This document shows, piece after piece, positions 17,443 to 26,537 of a stretch of DNA of 64,000 nt. This DNA comes from Aquirufa ecclesiirivi (GTDB lineage Bacteria; Bacteroidota; Bacteroidia; Cytophagales; Spirosomataceae). A program made the position numbers and the translations under genes. The notes beneath the pieces were generated by a model, which saw nothing but the letters and a program-made list of their open reading frames with translations, was not told the origin of the DNA and ran no database searches. Numbering within the stretch: the first letter of the stretch is position 1; each line of letters opens with the position of its first letter. Location: positions 30,087 through 94,086 of the forward strand of contig NZ_JAANOP010000008.1 in NCBI RefSeq assembly GCF_011250515.1, read 5' to 3'.

Positions 17443-18945
17443 TTAAATGGTGGGAAACTTTTCTAAGGCCTTATTTAATCTTGCTAAAACTTGATCCTTT
17501 CCCCAAAGTTCCAAAGATATCATTAAATCTGGTCCTGCACCTTTTCCACTCATAGCTACGCGAAATAATTGCATCACTTTACCCATTTTGATACCCGCTT
17601 GATCCAAACATTCTTGGATGGTTTGTTTGATCTGATCTGCATGCCAATCATGACAAAGAGGTAAGGAGGCTACAATAATTTCCAAAGCTTGTTTGGTTTC
17701 TGCATTCCATTTCGAAGCCAACACCGACTCATCATAATTTTCAGGAAATCCAGAAAATTCTTGAACCATTTGCTCGAGCTGTTGCGGAAATGTAATACGG
17801 TCCAAAAACAAATGAACATAGGCTTCCCCTTTTTCCATCTCAATAGATGGTAAATAAGTAGCAGCTAGCTCTTTTGCATCATGTTGTTTCAAATATTGCT
17901 CATTGAACCATTGAGCCTTTTTAACATCGAATTTTGCCCCAGCTTTATTGATTCTTTCCAAAGAAAAGGCTTCTATTAAGTCTTCCAAAGAAAATAACTC
18001 TTGTTCTGTTCCTGGATTCCAGCCTAAAAAGGCTAAAAAATTCAATGTCGCTTCTGGCAAATATCCTTCTTGCTTAAAGCCTTTGGAAATAGCTCCTGTT
18101 TGAGGATCTTTCCATTCCAAAGGAAAGACAGGAAAACCACCTAAATCAGCATCTCGCTTAGAAAGTTTACCGTTTCCTTCTGGCTTAAGTAATAGAGGGA
18201 GGTGGGCAAAATGAGGGGGATTCCAGCCAAATGCTTGATATAATAAAATATGTAAAGGAGCAGATGGCAACCATTCTTCCCCACGAATCACATGGGTAAT
18301 TTGCATAATATGATCATCCACGACGTTAGCAAGGTGGTATGTTGGCATTCCGTCTGACTTCATCAATACTTTATCATCAATGCTGGAAGTATGCACATGT
18401 ACCCAATCTCGAATGATATCCTGAAATCGAATTTCACCTTTGGCAGGAACTTTCAATCTAATAACATAAGGTGTATCATTGGCCAACAATTGATCTACTT
18501 CTTCTTTAGAAAGCGCCAACGAATTTCTCAATTTAACTCTTGTAACCGCATTATATTGAAAGGCAGACCCTTGGCTTTCAAAAGTAGTCCGCATGGCATC
18601 CAGCTCCTCTGAAGTGTCAAAGGCATAATAAGCTTTACCTGATTGGATTAATTCATCGGCATAAGCTTTATACATCGTTTTTCTTTCACTTTGACGATAG
18701 GGCTCAAAAGGCCCACCAACACCTATTCCTTCGTCTGGCGAAATACCTAACCAAGCTAAACTTTCCAATATATAGGCTTCGGCACCTGGAACAAAACGCG
18801 CTTGATCAGTATCTTCAATACGTAAAATGAAAGTACCTCCCAATTTACGAGCTAATAAAAAATTATATAAGGCTGTTCGAACTCCACCAATGTGTAATGG
18901 TCCTGTAGGACTTGGGGCAAAACGAACACGTACTGAATGAGGCAT
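17443..18945 (-). CDS. gltX: Glutamyl-tRNA synthetase, class I
   Basis: Charges tRNA-Glu, and in organisms with GatCAB also tRNA-Gln. The 500 residues show the HIGH motif as HIGG in PTGPLHIGGVRTALYN, the KMSKS motif as KLSKR, and the conserved LRIEDTDQAR and HVIRGEEWLPSAP segments. The length is standard. It heads a unit with the 63-residue gene and gatC and lies 6 nt downstream of ridA on the same strand, so all four may be one transcript. Confidence 0.95.
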   Translation of the reverse strand: MPHSVRVRFAPSPTGPLHIGGVRTALYNFLLARKLGGTFILRIEDTDQARFVPGAEAYILESLAWLGISPDEGIGVGGPFEPYRQSERKTMYKAYADELIQSGKAYYAFDTSEELDAMRTTFESQGSAFQYNAVTRVKLRNSLALSKEEVDQLLANDTPYVIRLKVPAKGEIRFQDIIRDWVHVHTSSIDDKVLMKSDGMPTYHLANVVDDHIMQITHVIRGEEWLPSAPLHILLYQAFGWNPPHFAHLPLLLKPEGNGKLSKRDADLGGFPVFPLEWKDPQTGAISKGFKQEGYLPEATLNFLAFLGWNPGTEQELFSLEDLIEAFSLERINKAGAKFDVKKAQWFNEQYLKQHDAKELAATYLPSIEMEKGEAYVHLFLDRITFPQQLEQMVQEFSGFPENYDESVLASKWNAETKQALEIIVASLPLCHDWHADQIKQTIQECLDQAGIKMGKVMQLFRVAMSGKGAGPDLMISLELWGKDQVLARLNKALEKFPTI

Positions 18946-18951
18946 ATGAAT

Positions 18952-19323
18952 TTATTTATGGGCAATACAAGAAATTTCTACACGAACATCTTTAGGTAAC
19001 CGAGCTACCTCAACAGTCTCTCTTGCGGGTGGATTGACCGAAAAATACTGGGCATACACCTGATTAACCTGTGCAAAATGATTCATGTCTTTAACAAAAA
19101 TGGTACACTTAACTACATCTTCGTAATCATAACCCGCCTCTTTCAAAATGTAGCCAAGGTTTTTCAATACTTGATGCGTTTCTTCTTCAATATCTCCTCC
19201 AGCTTCCATTACCGAAATGGCAATTTGACCTGAAACATATAAGGTTCCATGAATAGCCACCGCTTGTGAATAGGGGCCAATCGCAGCAGGAGCTGATTCC
19301 GATAAAATTATTTTTTTTGTCAT
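18952..19323 (-). CDS. ridA: RidA family enamine/imine deaminase
   Basis: Hydrolyses reactive 2-aminoacrylate-type intermediates formed by PLP enzymes. The body has the family features IGPYSQAV, YVSGQIAI, a central KCTIFVKDM and the C-terminal R-x-E pair in DVRVEISCIA. The frame opens upstream at 19416 with an extra 31 residues, but normal RidA proteins (about 125 residues) start at MTKKI, so the ATG at 19323 is used. The extension would also overlap the divergent transporter gene. Confidence 0.9.
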   Translation of the reverse strand: MTKKIILSESAPAAIGPYSQAVAIHGTLYVSGQIAISVMEAGGDIEEETHQVLKNLGYILKEAGYDYEDVVKCTIFVKDMNHFAQVNQVYAQYFSVNPPARETVEVARLPKDVRVEISCIAHK

Positions 19324-19398
19324 ACCTTTGAAAAAAGAAATGCAAGTTACCAAAAAAATAAGGATTAAAGAATCTGCGACGAGCTTTCTCCCTAAAAT

Positions 19399-20295
19399 AT
19401 GCTTTCCAAAATTCAACCATTCATCAGCAAAAACAAAGGAATTGGCTTCATGCTTTTATCTTCCTTGTGCTTTGCTATGATGTCGGCCATGGCCCAAAGG
19501 ATGAGTAATTTTTTCCCTTCTGTTGAATTAGTTTTATTTCGGAATGCCGTTGGCCTACCCTTTTTAGTACTTAGCCTTTGGCAGAAACCAGCTGTACAGA
19601 CGGGTGGAAAACTAGGGTTCCTAATATTCAGAGGCTTATTGGGTGCTTTTACTTTGTATTGTTTGTTTTACGCTTTGGAACATCTAGGATTGTCATTAAC
19701 GAATACCTATGGACAAGCCTTTCCGCTTTTCATTGCCATATTTACCTTTATCTGGATACCAACAGAAAGCTTAAAAAGCAAACAAGTTTTGTTTCTTTTG
19801 ATGGGCTTCATGGGGATATTATTGATTTTTCAACCATCGGTGAACAGTCCTTGGCAAAAACATTCAGTAGGTTTATTGTATGCTATGGGAACAGCTTTAG
19901 GCTATATGGCGATTAAAGAAGCGCAAAAATACTACGATTCTCGATGGGTGATATTTTCCTTCATGGCCGCAGGCTTTACGGCTTCTTGCATTTCTTTAGC
20001 CATTGGAACGTGGGGTAATTTACCTAACAGTTTTTGGTCGGGCAAATGGGTGAACCCTCAAGGAATACAATACCTAGAAATTCTGATCATGGGACTTTTA
20101 GCATTAGGCGTACAAAGTTTTACCACACAAGCTTTGAGATTTGAAAAAACGAGTATCGTGGGCGCTGTTGGAAATAGTGCCGTCTTGTTTTCTATATTAA
20201 TAGAAATAATCTTAGGACATGGACTCCCAGATATGATCGTAATGATTGGAATGGCATTCGTACTTGTTGGAAGCTATCAGATTTCAAAAAAATAA
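19399..20295 (+). CDS. EamA/DMT-superfamily transporter
   Basis: A 298-residue inner-membrane protein with about ten hydrophobic segments arranged as two EamA repeats; FLLSSLCFAMMSAMAQ-like and LRFEKTSIVGAVGNS segments mark the start of the first repeat and the end of the second. Members export amino acids, sugars or other metabolites; no substrate can be named. It is divergent from ridA with only 75 nt between starts and ends before a palindromic repeat and terminator. Confidence 0.85.
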   Translation: MLSKIQPFISKNKGIGFMLLSSLCFAMMSAMAQRMSNFFPSVELVLFRNAVGLPFLVLSLWQKPAVQTGGKLGFLIFRGLLGAFTLYCLFYALEHLGLSLTNTYGQAFPLFIAIFTFIWIPTESLKSKQVLFLLMGFMGILLIFQPSVNSPWQKHSVGLLYAMGTALGYMAIKEAQKYYDSRWVIFSFMAAGFTASCISLAIGTWGNLPNSFWSGKWVNPQGIQYLEILIMGLLALGVQSFTTQALRFEKTSIVGAVGNSAVLFSILIEIILGHGLPDMIVMIGMAFVLVGSYQISKK

Positions 20296-20307
20296 ACGAA
20301 AATGCTA

Positions 20308-20340
20308 AACCTCGCCAGCGTTTTAAACGCTGTCGAGGTT
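20308..20340. repeat. Permuted intergenic palindrome, copy 3
   Basis: AACCTCGCCAGCGTTT / AAACGCTGTCGAGGTT. It uses the same two arm words as copies at 14641 and 40933 (AACGCTG and AAGGTT-like) but in the opposite order, as if the unit were circularly permuted. Confidence 0.65.
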
Positions 20341-20346
20341 AACGAA

Positions 20347-20382
20347 AAAAGGCTAATAAATGATATCATTTACTAGCCTTTT
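20347..20382. terminator. Terminator between DMT transporter and DAHP synthase genes
   Basis: AAAAGGCT-AA-TAAATGAT / ATCATTTA-CT-AGCCTTTT, a long nearly perfect stem with T/A tails usable in both directions. Confidence 0.82.
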
Positions 20383-20406
20383 AAGCTTTTATTATCAAGA
20401 TATTGA

Positions 20407-21501
20407 TTAAGCAGTAGCTGAATTCATTACTTCCGTTTGTTTACGGATAGATTCTAAGTGAACCAATTTGAACAATTCTTCTACAAACTCAGGATATAAA
20501 CCTAAACCTTTTGCTTGATTAGCACGGTCGCCATGTAATTGCTTCCAACGATCCAATTGCAATACAGCTACGTTGTTATCACGCTTGTATTCACCTAGCT
20601 TCTCAACAACCGCCATACGAGCCGTTAATACTTCTAATAATTCACGATCGATATTGTCAATTTTCTCACGCAATGCAGCTAATTCATCGGAGAAATCAGC
20701 ACCATAATTAGCTTTTCTAACTTCTAGTTCGCGCAACATCTCTCCTAGTTTCTCGGGAGTAACTTGTTGTGAAGCATCTGACCAAGCCGCATCTGGATCA
20801 CGGTGAGTTTCGATGATCATACCATCGTAATTCAAATCCAAAATGCGCTGAGATAATTCCATCAATAATGCACGCTTACCAGCCATGTGAGATGGATCGC
20901 CAATGATTGGCATTTGTGGAAATAAACGCTTCAATTCAACAGCCATAGCCCACATTGGTGAATTACGGTATTTTGTTTCTTGAGCATTTGAAAAACCACG
21001 GTGAATAGCACCTAATTTCTTAATTCCTGAACCTTGTAAACGCTCAAATGCACCTACCCAAAGAGCTAAATCTGGGTTAACTGGATTTTTCACTAAAACT
21101 GGGATATCGACACCTTTCAAGGCATCAGCCAAATCTTGTACGTTAAACGGATTAACGGTAGTACGAGCACCAATCCACAAAACATCGACACCATACTTCA
21201 AAGCTAATTCGATATGCTCTGGAGTGGCTACTTCAATAGCTAATGGCAAACCTGTTTCTTTCTTTGCTTCCACCAACCACTTTAATGCTGGCTCTCCCAT
21301 GCCTTCAAAGCTTCCTGGACGAGTACGAGGTTTCCAAACACCAGCACGCATGATGTGCGCATAGCCTTCCGCTTTAATACGACGGGCTGTCTCTAATACT
21401 TGATCCTCTGTTTCAGCAGAGCAAGGTCCCGCAATGATTAGCGGCTTGCCATCTGTCTGAATCCATTCTTGCATCGGCACTACTTCTAAATTGGCATTCA
21501 T
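20407..21501 (-). CDS. Bifunctional DAHP synthase / chorismate mutase
   Basis: Fusion of a DAHP synthase (type I beta/KdsA-like, residues about 1-260) with a C-terminal AroQ chorismate mutase (about 275-355). The synthase shows IAGPCSAE, RAGVWKPRTRPGSFEG, the KNP and GDPSHMAGKR segments. The mutase shows LREKIDNIDRELLEVL and an RKQTE end. Such fusions are typical of Bacteroidota and allow prephenate or chorismate control of the first aromatic step. The frame opens at 21534; the ATG at 21501 (364 residues) is preferred because the domain core starts soon after it. Confidence 0.92.
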   Translation of the reverse strand: MNANLEVVPMQEWIQTDGKPLIIAGPCSAETEDQVLETARRIKAEGYAHIMRAGVWKPRTRPGSFEGMGEPALKWLVEAKKETGLPLAIEVATPEHIELALKYGVDVLWIGARTTVNPFNVQDLADALKGVDIPVLVKNPVNPDLALWVGAFERLQGSGIKKLGAIHRGFSNAQETKYRNSPMWAMAVELKRLFPQMPIIGDPSHMAGKRALLMELSQRILDLNYDGMIIETHRDPDAAWSDASQQVTPEKLGEMLRELEVRKANYGADFSDELAALREKIDNIDRELLEVLTARMAVVEKLGEYKRDNNVAVLQLDRWKQLHGDRANQAKGLGLYPEFVEELFKLVHLESIRKQTEVMNSATA

Positions 21502-21588
21502 AAATTTGGATAGATTAAAAGAGCCTAAGCTCAAACTGTTTTAATATTAATATTCTTGTGTTACAGATTCGGTTAAATTTTATTCACT

Positions 21589-21596
21589 TATATTTG
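21589..21596 (+). promoter_or_regulatory. -7 element of the proline dehydrogenase promoter
   Basis: Exact TATATTTG on the plus strand; transcription would start near 21602, just before the ATG-initiated mini-ORF at 21614 and the gene's own TTG at 21640. Confidence 0.5.
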
Positions 21597-21639
21597 CAGG
21601 CAATTTAAAAAAAATGACCCACCAAACATCTTCGAAAAG

Positions 21640-22812
21640 TTGAAAAAGCTATCTTTTGAGGACACCCAAATCGCCTTTGCTTCTAAAAGCGATTTTCAAC
21701 TTCGCAAGTCCTATTGGATATTTGCGATAATGAACCAAAATTGGCTTGTAAAGTTAGGGACTTTTTTCATCAAATTATTCCTTTTCTTGCATTTACCTGT
21801 TAAAAAAATAATAAAAACTACTCTTTTTGGCCAATTTTGCGGAGGAGAATCGATACAGGAATGCCAAACGACCATCCAAGAATTGGATAAAGCTCACATC
21901 GGTACAATCCTTGATTATTCGGTAGAAGGGGAAGAAAACGATAAATCTTTCCAATTAACTAAAAATGAAATCCTTAAAACCATCGTTCAGTCGCATGAAA
22001 GTAGCGCAATCCCCTATGCGGTTTTCAAAATGACTGGGATTTTCAATAGTGAGCTATTAGAAAAATATCAAACGGAAAAAGGTTTGACGGAAGAGGAAGA
22101 AATTGACTTCCTGAAAAGCAAGGATTATTTAATTGAAATTTGTCAAGAGGCCTACAATCAAGGGGTTAGACTATTTATTGATGCCGAGGAAAGCTGGATT
22201 CAAAATTCCATCGATGAATTGAGTTATGAAATGATGCAACGTTACAATCAAAAGACAGCCATTATTTTTAACACGTTCCAAATGTATCGCGTCGATATGT
22301 TGGAGAACTTGCATCATGCCATTCAAGTAGCTGTTGATCAATCCTATTTCTTAGGAGTAAAATTGGTTCGGGGTGCTTATTTGGAAAAAGAGCGTTTGAG
22401 AGCACATGAGGATGAATATTCAGAGCCCTTGCACAAAGAAAAAGATGCGACTGACCGTGATTTTAACTTAGGAATTCAAGCCTGTTTAGATCATTTGGAG
22501 CAAGTTCATTTCTGCGTAGGAACCCACAATGAGCAAAGTTGTCAATTACTTTGTCAATGGATGGAAGAAAAAGGTATACCCCAAAATCATACTCATATCT
22601 ACTTTGCTCAATTATTGGGTATGTCAGATAATATATCTTATAATTTAGCGTCTTCAGGATATAACGTAGCCAAATATGTGCCTTATGGGCCTGTTTCTGC
22701 TGTTATGCCCTATTTATTCCGTCGAGCTGAGGAAAACAGCTCTATTGCAGGTCAAACTTCGAGAGAGTTTGCCCTTTTACAAAAAGAAGTGAGCCGAAGA
22801 AAAAAACTATGA
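21640..22812 (+). CDS. Proline dehydrogenase
   Basis: FAD enzyme oxidising proline to pyrroline-5-carboxylate, stand-alone rather than fused as in PutA. The 390 residues carry the barrel motifs FIDAEESW, VKLVRGAYLEKER, GTHNEQS and the C-terminal YVPYGPVSAVMPYLFRRAEENSS, all family hallmarks. The start is odd: the only nearby ATG (21614) is out of frame and opens a nine-codon ORF ending at 21643, so I use the TTG at 21640. The frame stays open back to 21613 (NDPPNIFEK) without an ATG. A one-base sequence error near 21610 could also explain this. Coupled to lspA by a 4-nt ATGA overlap. Confidence 0.9.
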   Translation: MKKLSFEDTQIAFASKSDFQLRKSYWIFAIMNQNWLVKLGTFFIKLFLFLHLPVKKIIKTTLFGQFCGGESIQECQTTIQELDKAHIGTILDYSVEGEENDKSFQLTKNEILKTIVQSHESSAIPYAVFKMTGIFNSELLEKYQTEKGLTEEEEIDFLKSKDYLIEICQEAYNQGVRLFIDAEESWIQNSIDELSYEMMQRYNQKTAIIFNTFQMYRVDMLENLHHAIQVAVDQSYFLGVKLVRGAYLEKERLRAHEDEYSEPLHKEKDATDRDFNLGIQACLDHLEQVHFCVGTHNEQSCQLLCQWMEEKGIPQNHTHIYFAQLLGMSDNISYNLASSGYNVAKYVPYGPVSAVMPYLFRRAEENSSIAGQTSREFALLQKEVSRRKKL

Positions 22813-23468
22813 AGTTGAAATATTACCGCTACTTTTTAGTCAGCATTGCCATTATATTGATTGATCAAGCCATTAAAATATCGGTTCATTATTTCATGGA
22901 ACCTGGCTATTTTGGTCAAATTGAAATTTTAGGAAGCTATTTCAAATTGCATTATACCCTAAACCCGGGTATGGCATTTGGGATTCAGCTTGGCACGGTT
23001 TATGGCAAACTCATGCTAACAAGCTTTCGCATTGTTGCCATGTTTGGCATAGGGTATTATCTCTACAGTTTCACCAAGAAAAAAATGCATGCTGGTTTAT
23101 TGGTCTGCATGGGATTGATATTAGGTGGGGCCATTGGCAATTTAATTGATTCCGTTTTCTATGGTGTTTGGTTTAATAATGCCCCTCTTAATGCTCCAAT
23201 GACATGGTTTCACGGACAAGTTATCGACATGTTTTTCTTTGATATTTGGGAAGGAATTTTACCCAATTGGGTACCCATTTGGGGAGGTAGCTATTATTCT
23301 ACACCCATCTTCAACTTTGCCGACGCATCTATTTTTTGTGGAGTGGTACTTTTTTTAGTATTTCAAAACAAGTTTTTGGAAAAACATGAAGCAGAAAAGG
23401 TTGATACAACTTCAAACCCTGAGTCATTGAATGCGCCAGAAGAAGAGGAAAATACATTACATATATAG
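22809..23468 (+). CDS. lspA: Lipoprotein signal peptidase (signal peptidase II)
   Basis: Inner-membrane aspartyl protease that removes the signal peptide of prolipoproteins. Four membrane segments are visible. The catalytic Asp pair lies in GNLIDSV and FNFADASI, and NPGMAFG and the GQVIDMFF segment are conserved. At 219 residues it is longer than E. coli LspA (about 165) because of an insert before the last membrane segment (WEGILPNWVPIWGGSYYSTP region) and an acidic C-terminal tail; both are common in Bacteroidota. It overlaps the proline dehydrogenase stop (ATGA). Confidence 0.95.
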   Translation: MKLKYYRYFLVSIAIILIDQAIKISVHYFMEPGYFGQIEILGSYFKLHYTLNPGMAFGIQLGTVYGKLMLTSFRIVAMFGIGYYLYSFTKKKMHAGLLVCMGLILGGAIGNLIDSVFYGVWFNNAPLNAPMTWFHGQVIDMFFFDIWEGILPNWVPIWGGSYYSTPIFNFADASIFCGVVLFLVFQNKFLEKHEAEKVDTTSNPESLNAPEEEENTLHI

Positions 23469-23490
23469 CAGGTATTTGTTATATTGAAGG

Positions 23491-24219
23491 ATGGAAACCT
23501 ACACCCTTTTCTTTTTTCTAGCGTTATTAGCCGAAGTTATCGGAACTGTGAGTGGCTTTGGTTCATCCATTTTATTCGTGCCACTAGCTTCTTTGATTTT
23601 AGATTTCAAAATTGTGTTGGGCGTTACGGCAGTTTTTCATGTTTTTAGTAATACCTCTAAAATACTATTGTTCAGAAAAGGGATTGATAAAAACATCGTC
23701 CTAAAATTGGGTATCCCAGCGGTTCTATTTGTTGTTTTGGGTGCTTTATTAACCAATTACATCCCACAAAAAAAGATTGAACTAAGCATGAATATCATCA
23801 TCTTGGCTTTATCCATTTATTTGATGACTGGCGCCCACAATCGAATTCAAAAGAACAATCAAAATTTGTATACAGGAGGGGCTATTTCTGGATTTTTAGC
23901 AGGCTTAATAGGCACAGGAGGAGCAATTCGTGGTATCACCTTAGCCGCCTTTCAACTAGAAAAAGATGTATTTATCGCAACCTCGGCAGTGATCGATTTT
24001 GGAGTTGATTTAAGTAGAGCAGTTGTGTATCTATCTCAAGGATATTTTCATCAAGAACATCTTATTTTAATTCCGTTTTTAATCATCATCAGCATAGTGG
24101 GTACATATTTAGGTAAAATTATTTTAACCAAAATTTCAGAAAAAGTATTTCATTACCTTGTTTTGTCTGTCATCATCATAACAACCGTCATTCAAACCAT
24201 CCATTATTTTCAAGATTAA
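23491..24219 (+). CDS. TauE/SafE family (TSUP) membrane permease
   Basis: A 242-residue inner-membrane protein with about eight hydrophobic segments. The family features are a Gly-rich first segment (GTVSGFGSSILFVPL) and its repeat in the second half (AGLIGTGGAIRG). TSUP proteins carry sulfite, sulfoacetate or other anions; the substrate is unknown. It begins 22 nt after lspA, so it may be co-transcribed, though the functional link is not obvious. Confidence 0.85.
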   Translation: METYTLFFFLALLAEVIGTVSGFGSSILFVPLASLILDFKIVLGVTAVFHVFSNTSKILLFRKGIDKNIVLKLGIPAVLFVVLGALLTNYIPQKKIELSMNIIILALSIYLMTGAHNRIQKNNQNLYTGGAISGFLAGLIGTGGAIRGITLAAFQLEKDVFIATSAVIDFGVDLSRAVVYLSQGYFHQEHLILIPFLIIISIVGTYLGKIILTKISEKVFHYLVLSVIIITTVIQTIHYFQD

Positions 24220-24382
24220 ACGGGCTATTTCTCTGGCCTATTCGACATTTTTTTTGCGAAAAATGTGTTTCTAGCTGAATAATGACGAAATTGCATAAAA
24301 TTAGGCAAGCTCTATTCCATCGATTGAACCAATTATCGGGTCTTTCCGTTTGAACTATCAGCGTAACATCATTTTCATCCAC

Positions 24383-24859
24383 ATGGCTAACACGAACCTC
24401 ATTGGACTAGACAGTCAAAAATCAGAACAATTAGCTGCTAAATTGAACATTCTTTTAGCTGATTATCAAATACTTTATATCAATGCAAGGGGTTTTCACT
24501 GGAATATTTCAGGTGAAAAATTCTTTGAGCTACATTTAAAATTTGAAGAAATTTACAATGATGCTTTATTGAAAATAGATGAGATAGCTGAACGAATTTT
24601 GACTTTGGGCCATACCCCATTACATTCTTTCACCGACTATGTAGCTCATGCAAGTATCAAGGAAGTGAAACATATTTCCAATGGAAAAGAAGCTTTATCT
24701 CATATTTTAGAAGGTTTTCAAGCACTTATTGTTTTGGAAAGAGAATTATTGAATTTGGCTTCTGAGGCCCAAGATGAAGGCACTAATGCCCTGATGAGCG
24801 ATTACATTCGTGAGCAAGAGAAATCAATTTGGATGTTTGCTGCATTTCTTAAAAAATAA
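24383..24859 (+). CDS. dps: Dps-family ferritin-like protein
   Basis: Iron-storing, DNA-protecting shell protein. The ferroxidase ligands appear in the segment NARGFHWNISG and in LKFEEIYNDALLKIDEIAERI, matching the Dps pattern (His-Trp, then Asp/Glu in the second helix). The frame opens at 24350 with a TTG, but MANTNLIGLD from the ATG at 24383 is the normal Dps start (158 residues). The Lys-rich N-terminal DNA-binding tail of E. coli Dps is absent. Monocistronic. Confidence 0.88.
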   Translation: MANTNLIGLDSQKSEQLAAKLNILLADYQILYINARGFHWNISGEKFFELHLKFEEIYNDALLKIDEIAERILTLGHTPLHSFTDYVAHASIKEVKHISNGKEALSHILEGFQALIVLERELLNLASEAQDEGTNALMSDYIREQEKSIWMFAAFLKK

Positions 24860-24865
24860 ACCGTC

Positions 24866-24931
24866 TACCTTTTTAGACAACGAGTTCCTTTTCGTCCGAC
24901 CGGTGATCAAGAAATCAAAACAATCCGGTCG
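24866..24931 (+). promoter_or_regulatory. Putative promoter and 5' hairpin of the DEAD-box helicase gene
   Basis: A TACCTTTT (one mismatch to TAnnTTTG) at 24866-24873 is followed by an inverted repeat CGACCGG at 24897-24903 / CCGGTCG at 24925-24931 that would form a leader hairpin 17 nt before the ATG. Helicase mRNAs are often controlled by leader structure in the cold; that is inference. Confidence 0.4.
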
Positions 24932-24948
24932 ATAAACAAAAAGGCACT

Positions 24949-26283
24949 ATGTCATTTGAAAATTTAAAGTTAATTGAGCCTATTCTGAAGGCTTTACAAT
25001 CAGAAGGTTATACTACTCCCACTCCTATCCAAGCCAAAGCGATACCATTAGTTTTGGATAAAAAAGATTTACTAGGTTGTGCCCAGACTGGCACTGGTAA
25101 AACTGCTGCATTTGCCATTCCGATTATTCAATTATTGACAGAAGATAAGCATTTACCAGCGGGTAAAAGACTAATTAGAAGTCTTATTTTAACGCCTACT
25201 CGAGAATTGGCCATACAAATTGGTGAAAGTTTCGAGAGCTATGGTAGAAACACTAGTTTGCGCTATAAAGTGATATTTGGAGGAGTAAGTCAACACAGTC
25301 AGGTGGAATCATTACGTGCTGGGATAGATATTTTAGTAGCTACACCTGGTCGTTTATTGGATTTGATGAATCAAAAAATTATCAGTCTACAGCATATTCA
25401 GTTTTTTGTATTGGATGAAGCTGACCGTATGTTGGACATGGGCTTTGTGCATGATGTCAAGAAAGTTATTGCACGTTTACCTCAGAGAAGGCAATCCTTG
25501 TTCTTTTCTGCGACCATGCCTCCTGCTATTGTAGAATTGGCAAATACGATTTTGCATAATCCTTCCAAAGTAGAAGTTACTCCGGTATCATCTACCGCTA
25601 ATACCATCAATCAAGTGGTATATTTTGTAGATAAGGACAATAAGCGCAAATTACTGATTGATATTTTAAAAGATAAGAATATAGAAAGAGCTTTAGTTTT
25701 TACTAGAACAAAACATGGAGCGGATCGAGTGGCTAAAGATTTAACCAAGGCAGGAGTGAATTCCCAAGCCATTCATGGGAATAAGTCGCAGAATGCAAGA
25801 CAAACGGCCTTGAATAATTTCAAATCAAAATTGACCCGCGTGTTAGTAGCAACTGATATTGCTGCACGTGGCATTGATATTGATGAATTAACACACGTCA
25901 TTAACTACGAGTTACCCAATATTCCTGAATCCTATGTTCACCGAATTGGTCGTACAGGAAGAGCTGGGGCAAGTGGCATAGCCATTGGTTTCTGTGAGGC
26001 AGAGGAAAAGGAATACTTAAGGGATATTCAAAAATTAATTGGGAAGCAAATCCCTGTGATTGAAGACCATCCTTATCCATTAATGAACCACACCATTACT
26101 AAGAAAGCAGCTAAGCCTCAGCGCCCACCTAGAGCAGCTGGAGCTTCCTCATCCCATAGGAATAGCGGTACTCCACGAACAGGGGCACCTGCAGGGGCTA
26201 ATTCTTCTGTAGCTACAGGACCTAAACAGAATACTCCTTATACAGGTTGGAAGAAGAATAAATACCAAGGAGGTAAATCATAA
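24949..26283 (+). CDS. DEAD-box ATP-dependent RNA helicase, RhlE-like
   Basis: RNA-unwinding enzyme for ribosome assembly or mRNA decay. Motifs in order: F-x17-Q motif with PTPIQ, motif I AQTGTGKTA, Ia PTRELA, Ib TPGRLLD, II DEAD in VLDEADRMLDMGF, III SAT, V ATDIAARGID and VI HRIGRTGRAG. The core of about 370 residues is followed by a basic, Pro/Ala/Gly-rich tail of about 70 residues likely to bind RNA. RhlE or a cold-induced paralogue are both possible. A perfect palindrome follows it at 26310. Confidence 0.92.
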   Translation: MSFENLKLIEPILKALQSEGYTTPTPIQAKAIPLVLDKKDLLGCAQTGTGKTAAFAIPIIQLLTEDKHLPAGKRLIRSLILTPTRELAIQIGESFESYGRNTSLRYKVIFGGVSQHSQVESLRAGIDILVATPGRLLDLMNQKIISLQHIQFFVLDEADRMLDMGFVHDVKKVIARLPQRRQSLFFSATMPPAIVELANTILHNPSKVEVTPVSSTANTINQVVYFVDKDNKRKLLIDILKDKNIERALVFTRTKHGADRVAKDLTKAGVNSQAIHGNKSQNARQTALNNFKSKLTRVLVATDIAARGIDIDELTHVINYELPNIPESYVHRIGRTGRAGASGIAIGFCEAEEKEYLRDIQKLIGKQIPVIEDHPYPLMNHTITKKAAKPQRPPRAAGASSSHRNSGTPRTGAPAGANSSVATGPKQNTPYTGWKKNKYQGGKS

Positions 26284-26309
26284 TTCTTGCTTGGAAATTG
26301 GGGATTAAA

Positions 26310-26340
26310 GATTTGTCAACTTTTAAAAAGTTGACAAATC
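26310..26340. repeat. Perfect palindrome after the helicase gene
   Basis: GATTTGTCAACTTTT / AAAAGTTGACAAATC with one base between arms. No T run follows, so it is not a typical terminator. The word AAGTTGACAA recurs downstream near 26343 and 26392, so the 26284-26480 stretch is a small repeat patch; I see no gene in it. Confidence 0.7.
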
Positions 26341-26487
26341 TAAGTTGACAATTCATTGTTGATAAATCAAATTGAATTACCTAAGTTGACAAAGCCAAGT
26401 TGAAGTAATGAAGATAACTAATTAAAACATAAGCTTATTGATAAAAACAGCCTTGATCAGCGAAAATCAATTTCTTTATTAGAAATA

Positions 26488-26522
26488 AAAAAAGGGTGCA
26501 AGTTTGACTTGCACCCTTTTTT
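26488..26522. terminator. Terminator at the end of the bamA-ompH operon
   Basis: AAAAAAGGGTGCAAGT / ACTTGCACCCTTTTTT, a perfect 16-bp stem with a 3-nt loop, usable in both directions. Confidence 0.9.
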
Positions 26523-26537
26523 ATCTTACAAATTTTC

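Noticed and set aside
19187..19420. N-terminal extensions and alternative frame upstream of ridA
   Set aside because: The extra 31 residues before MTKKI and the overlapping frame have no similarity to RidA and overlap the divergent transporter gene start.
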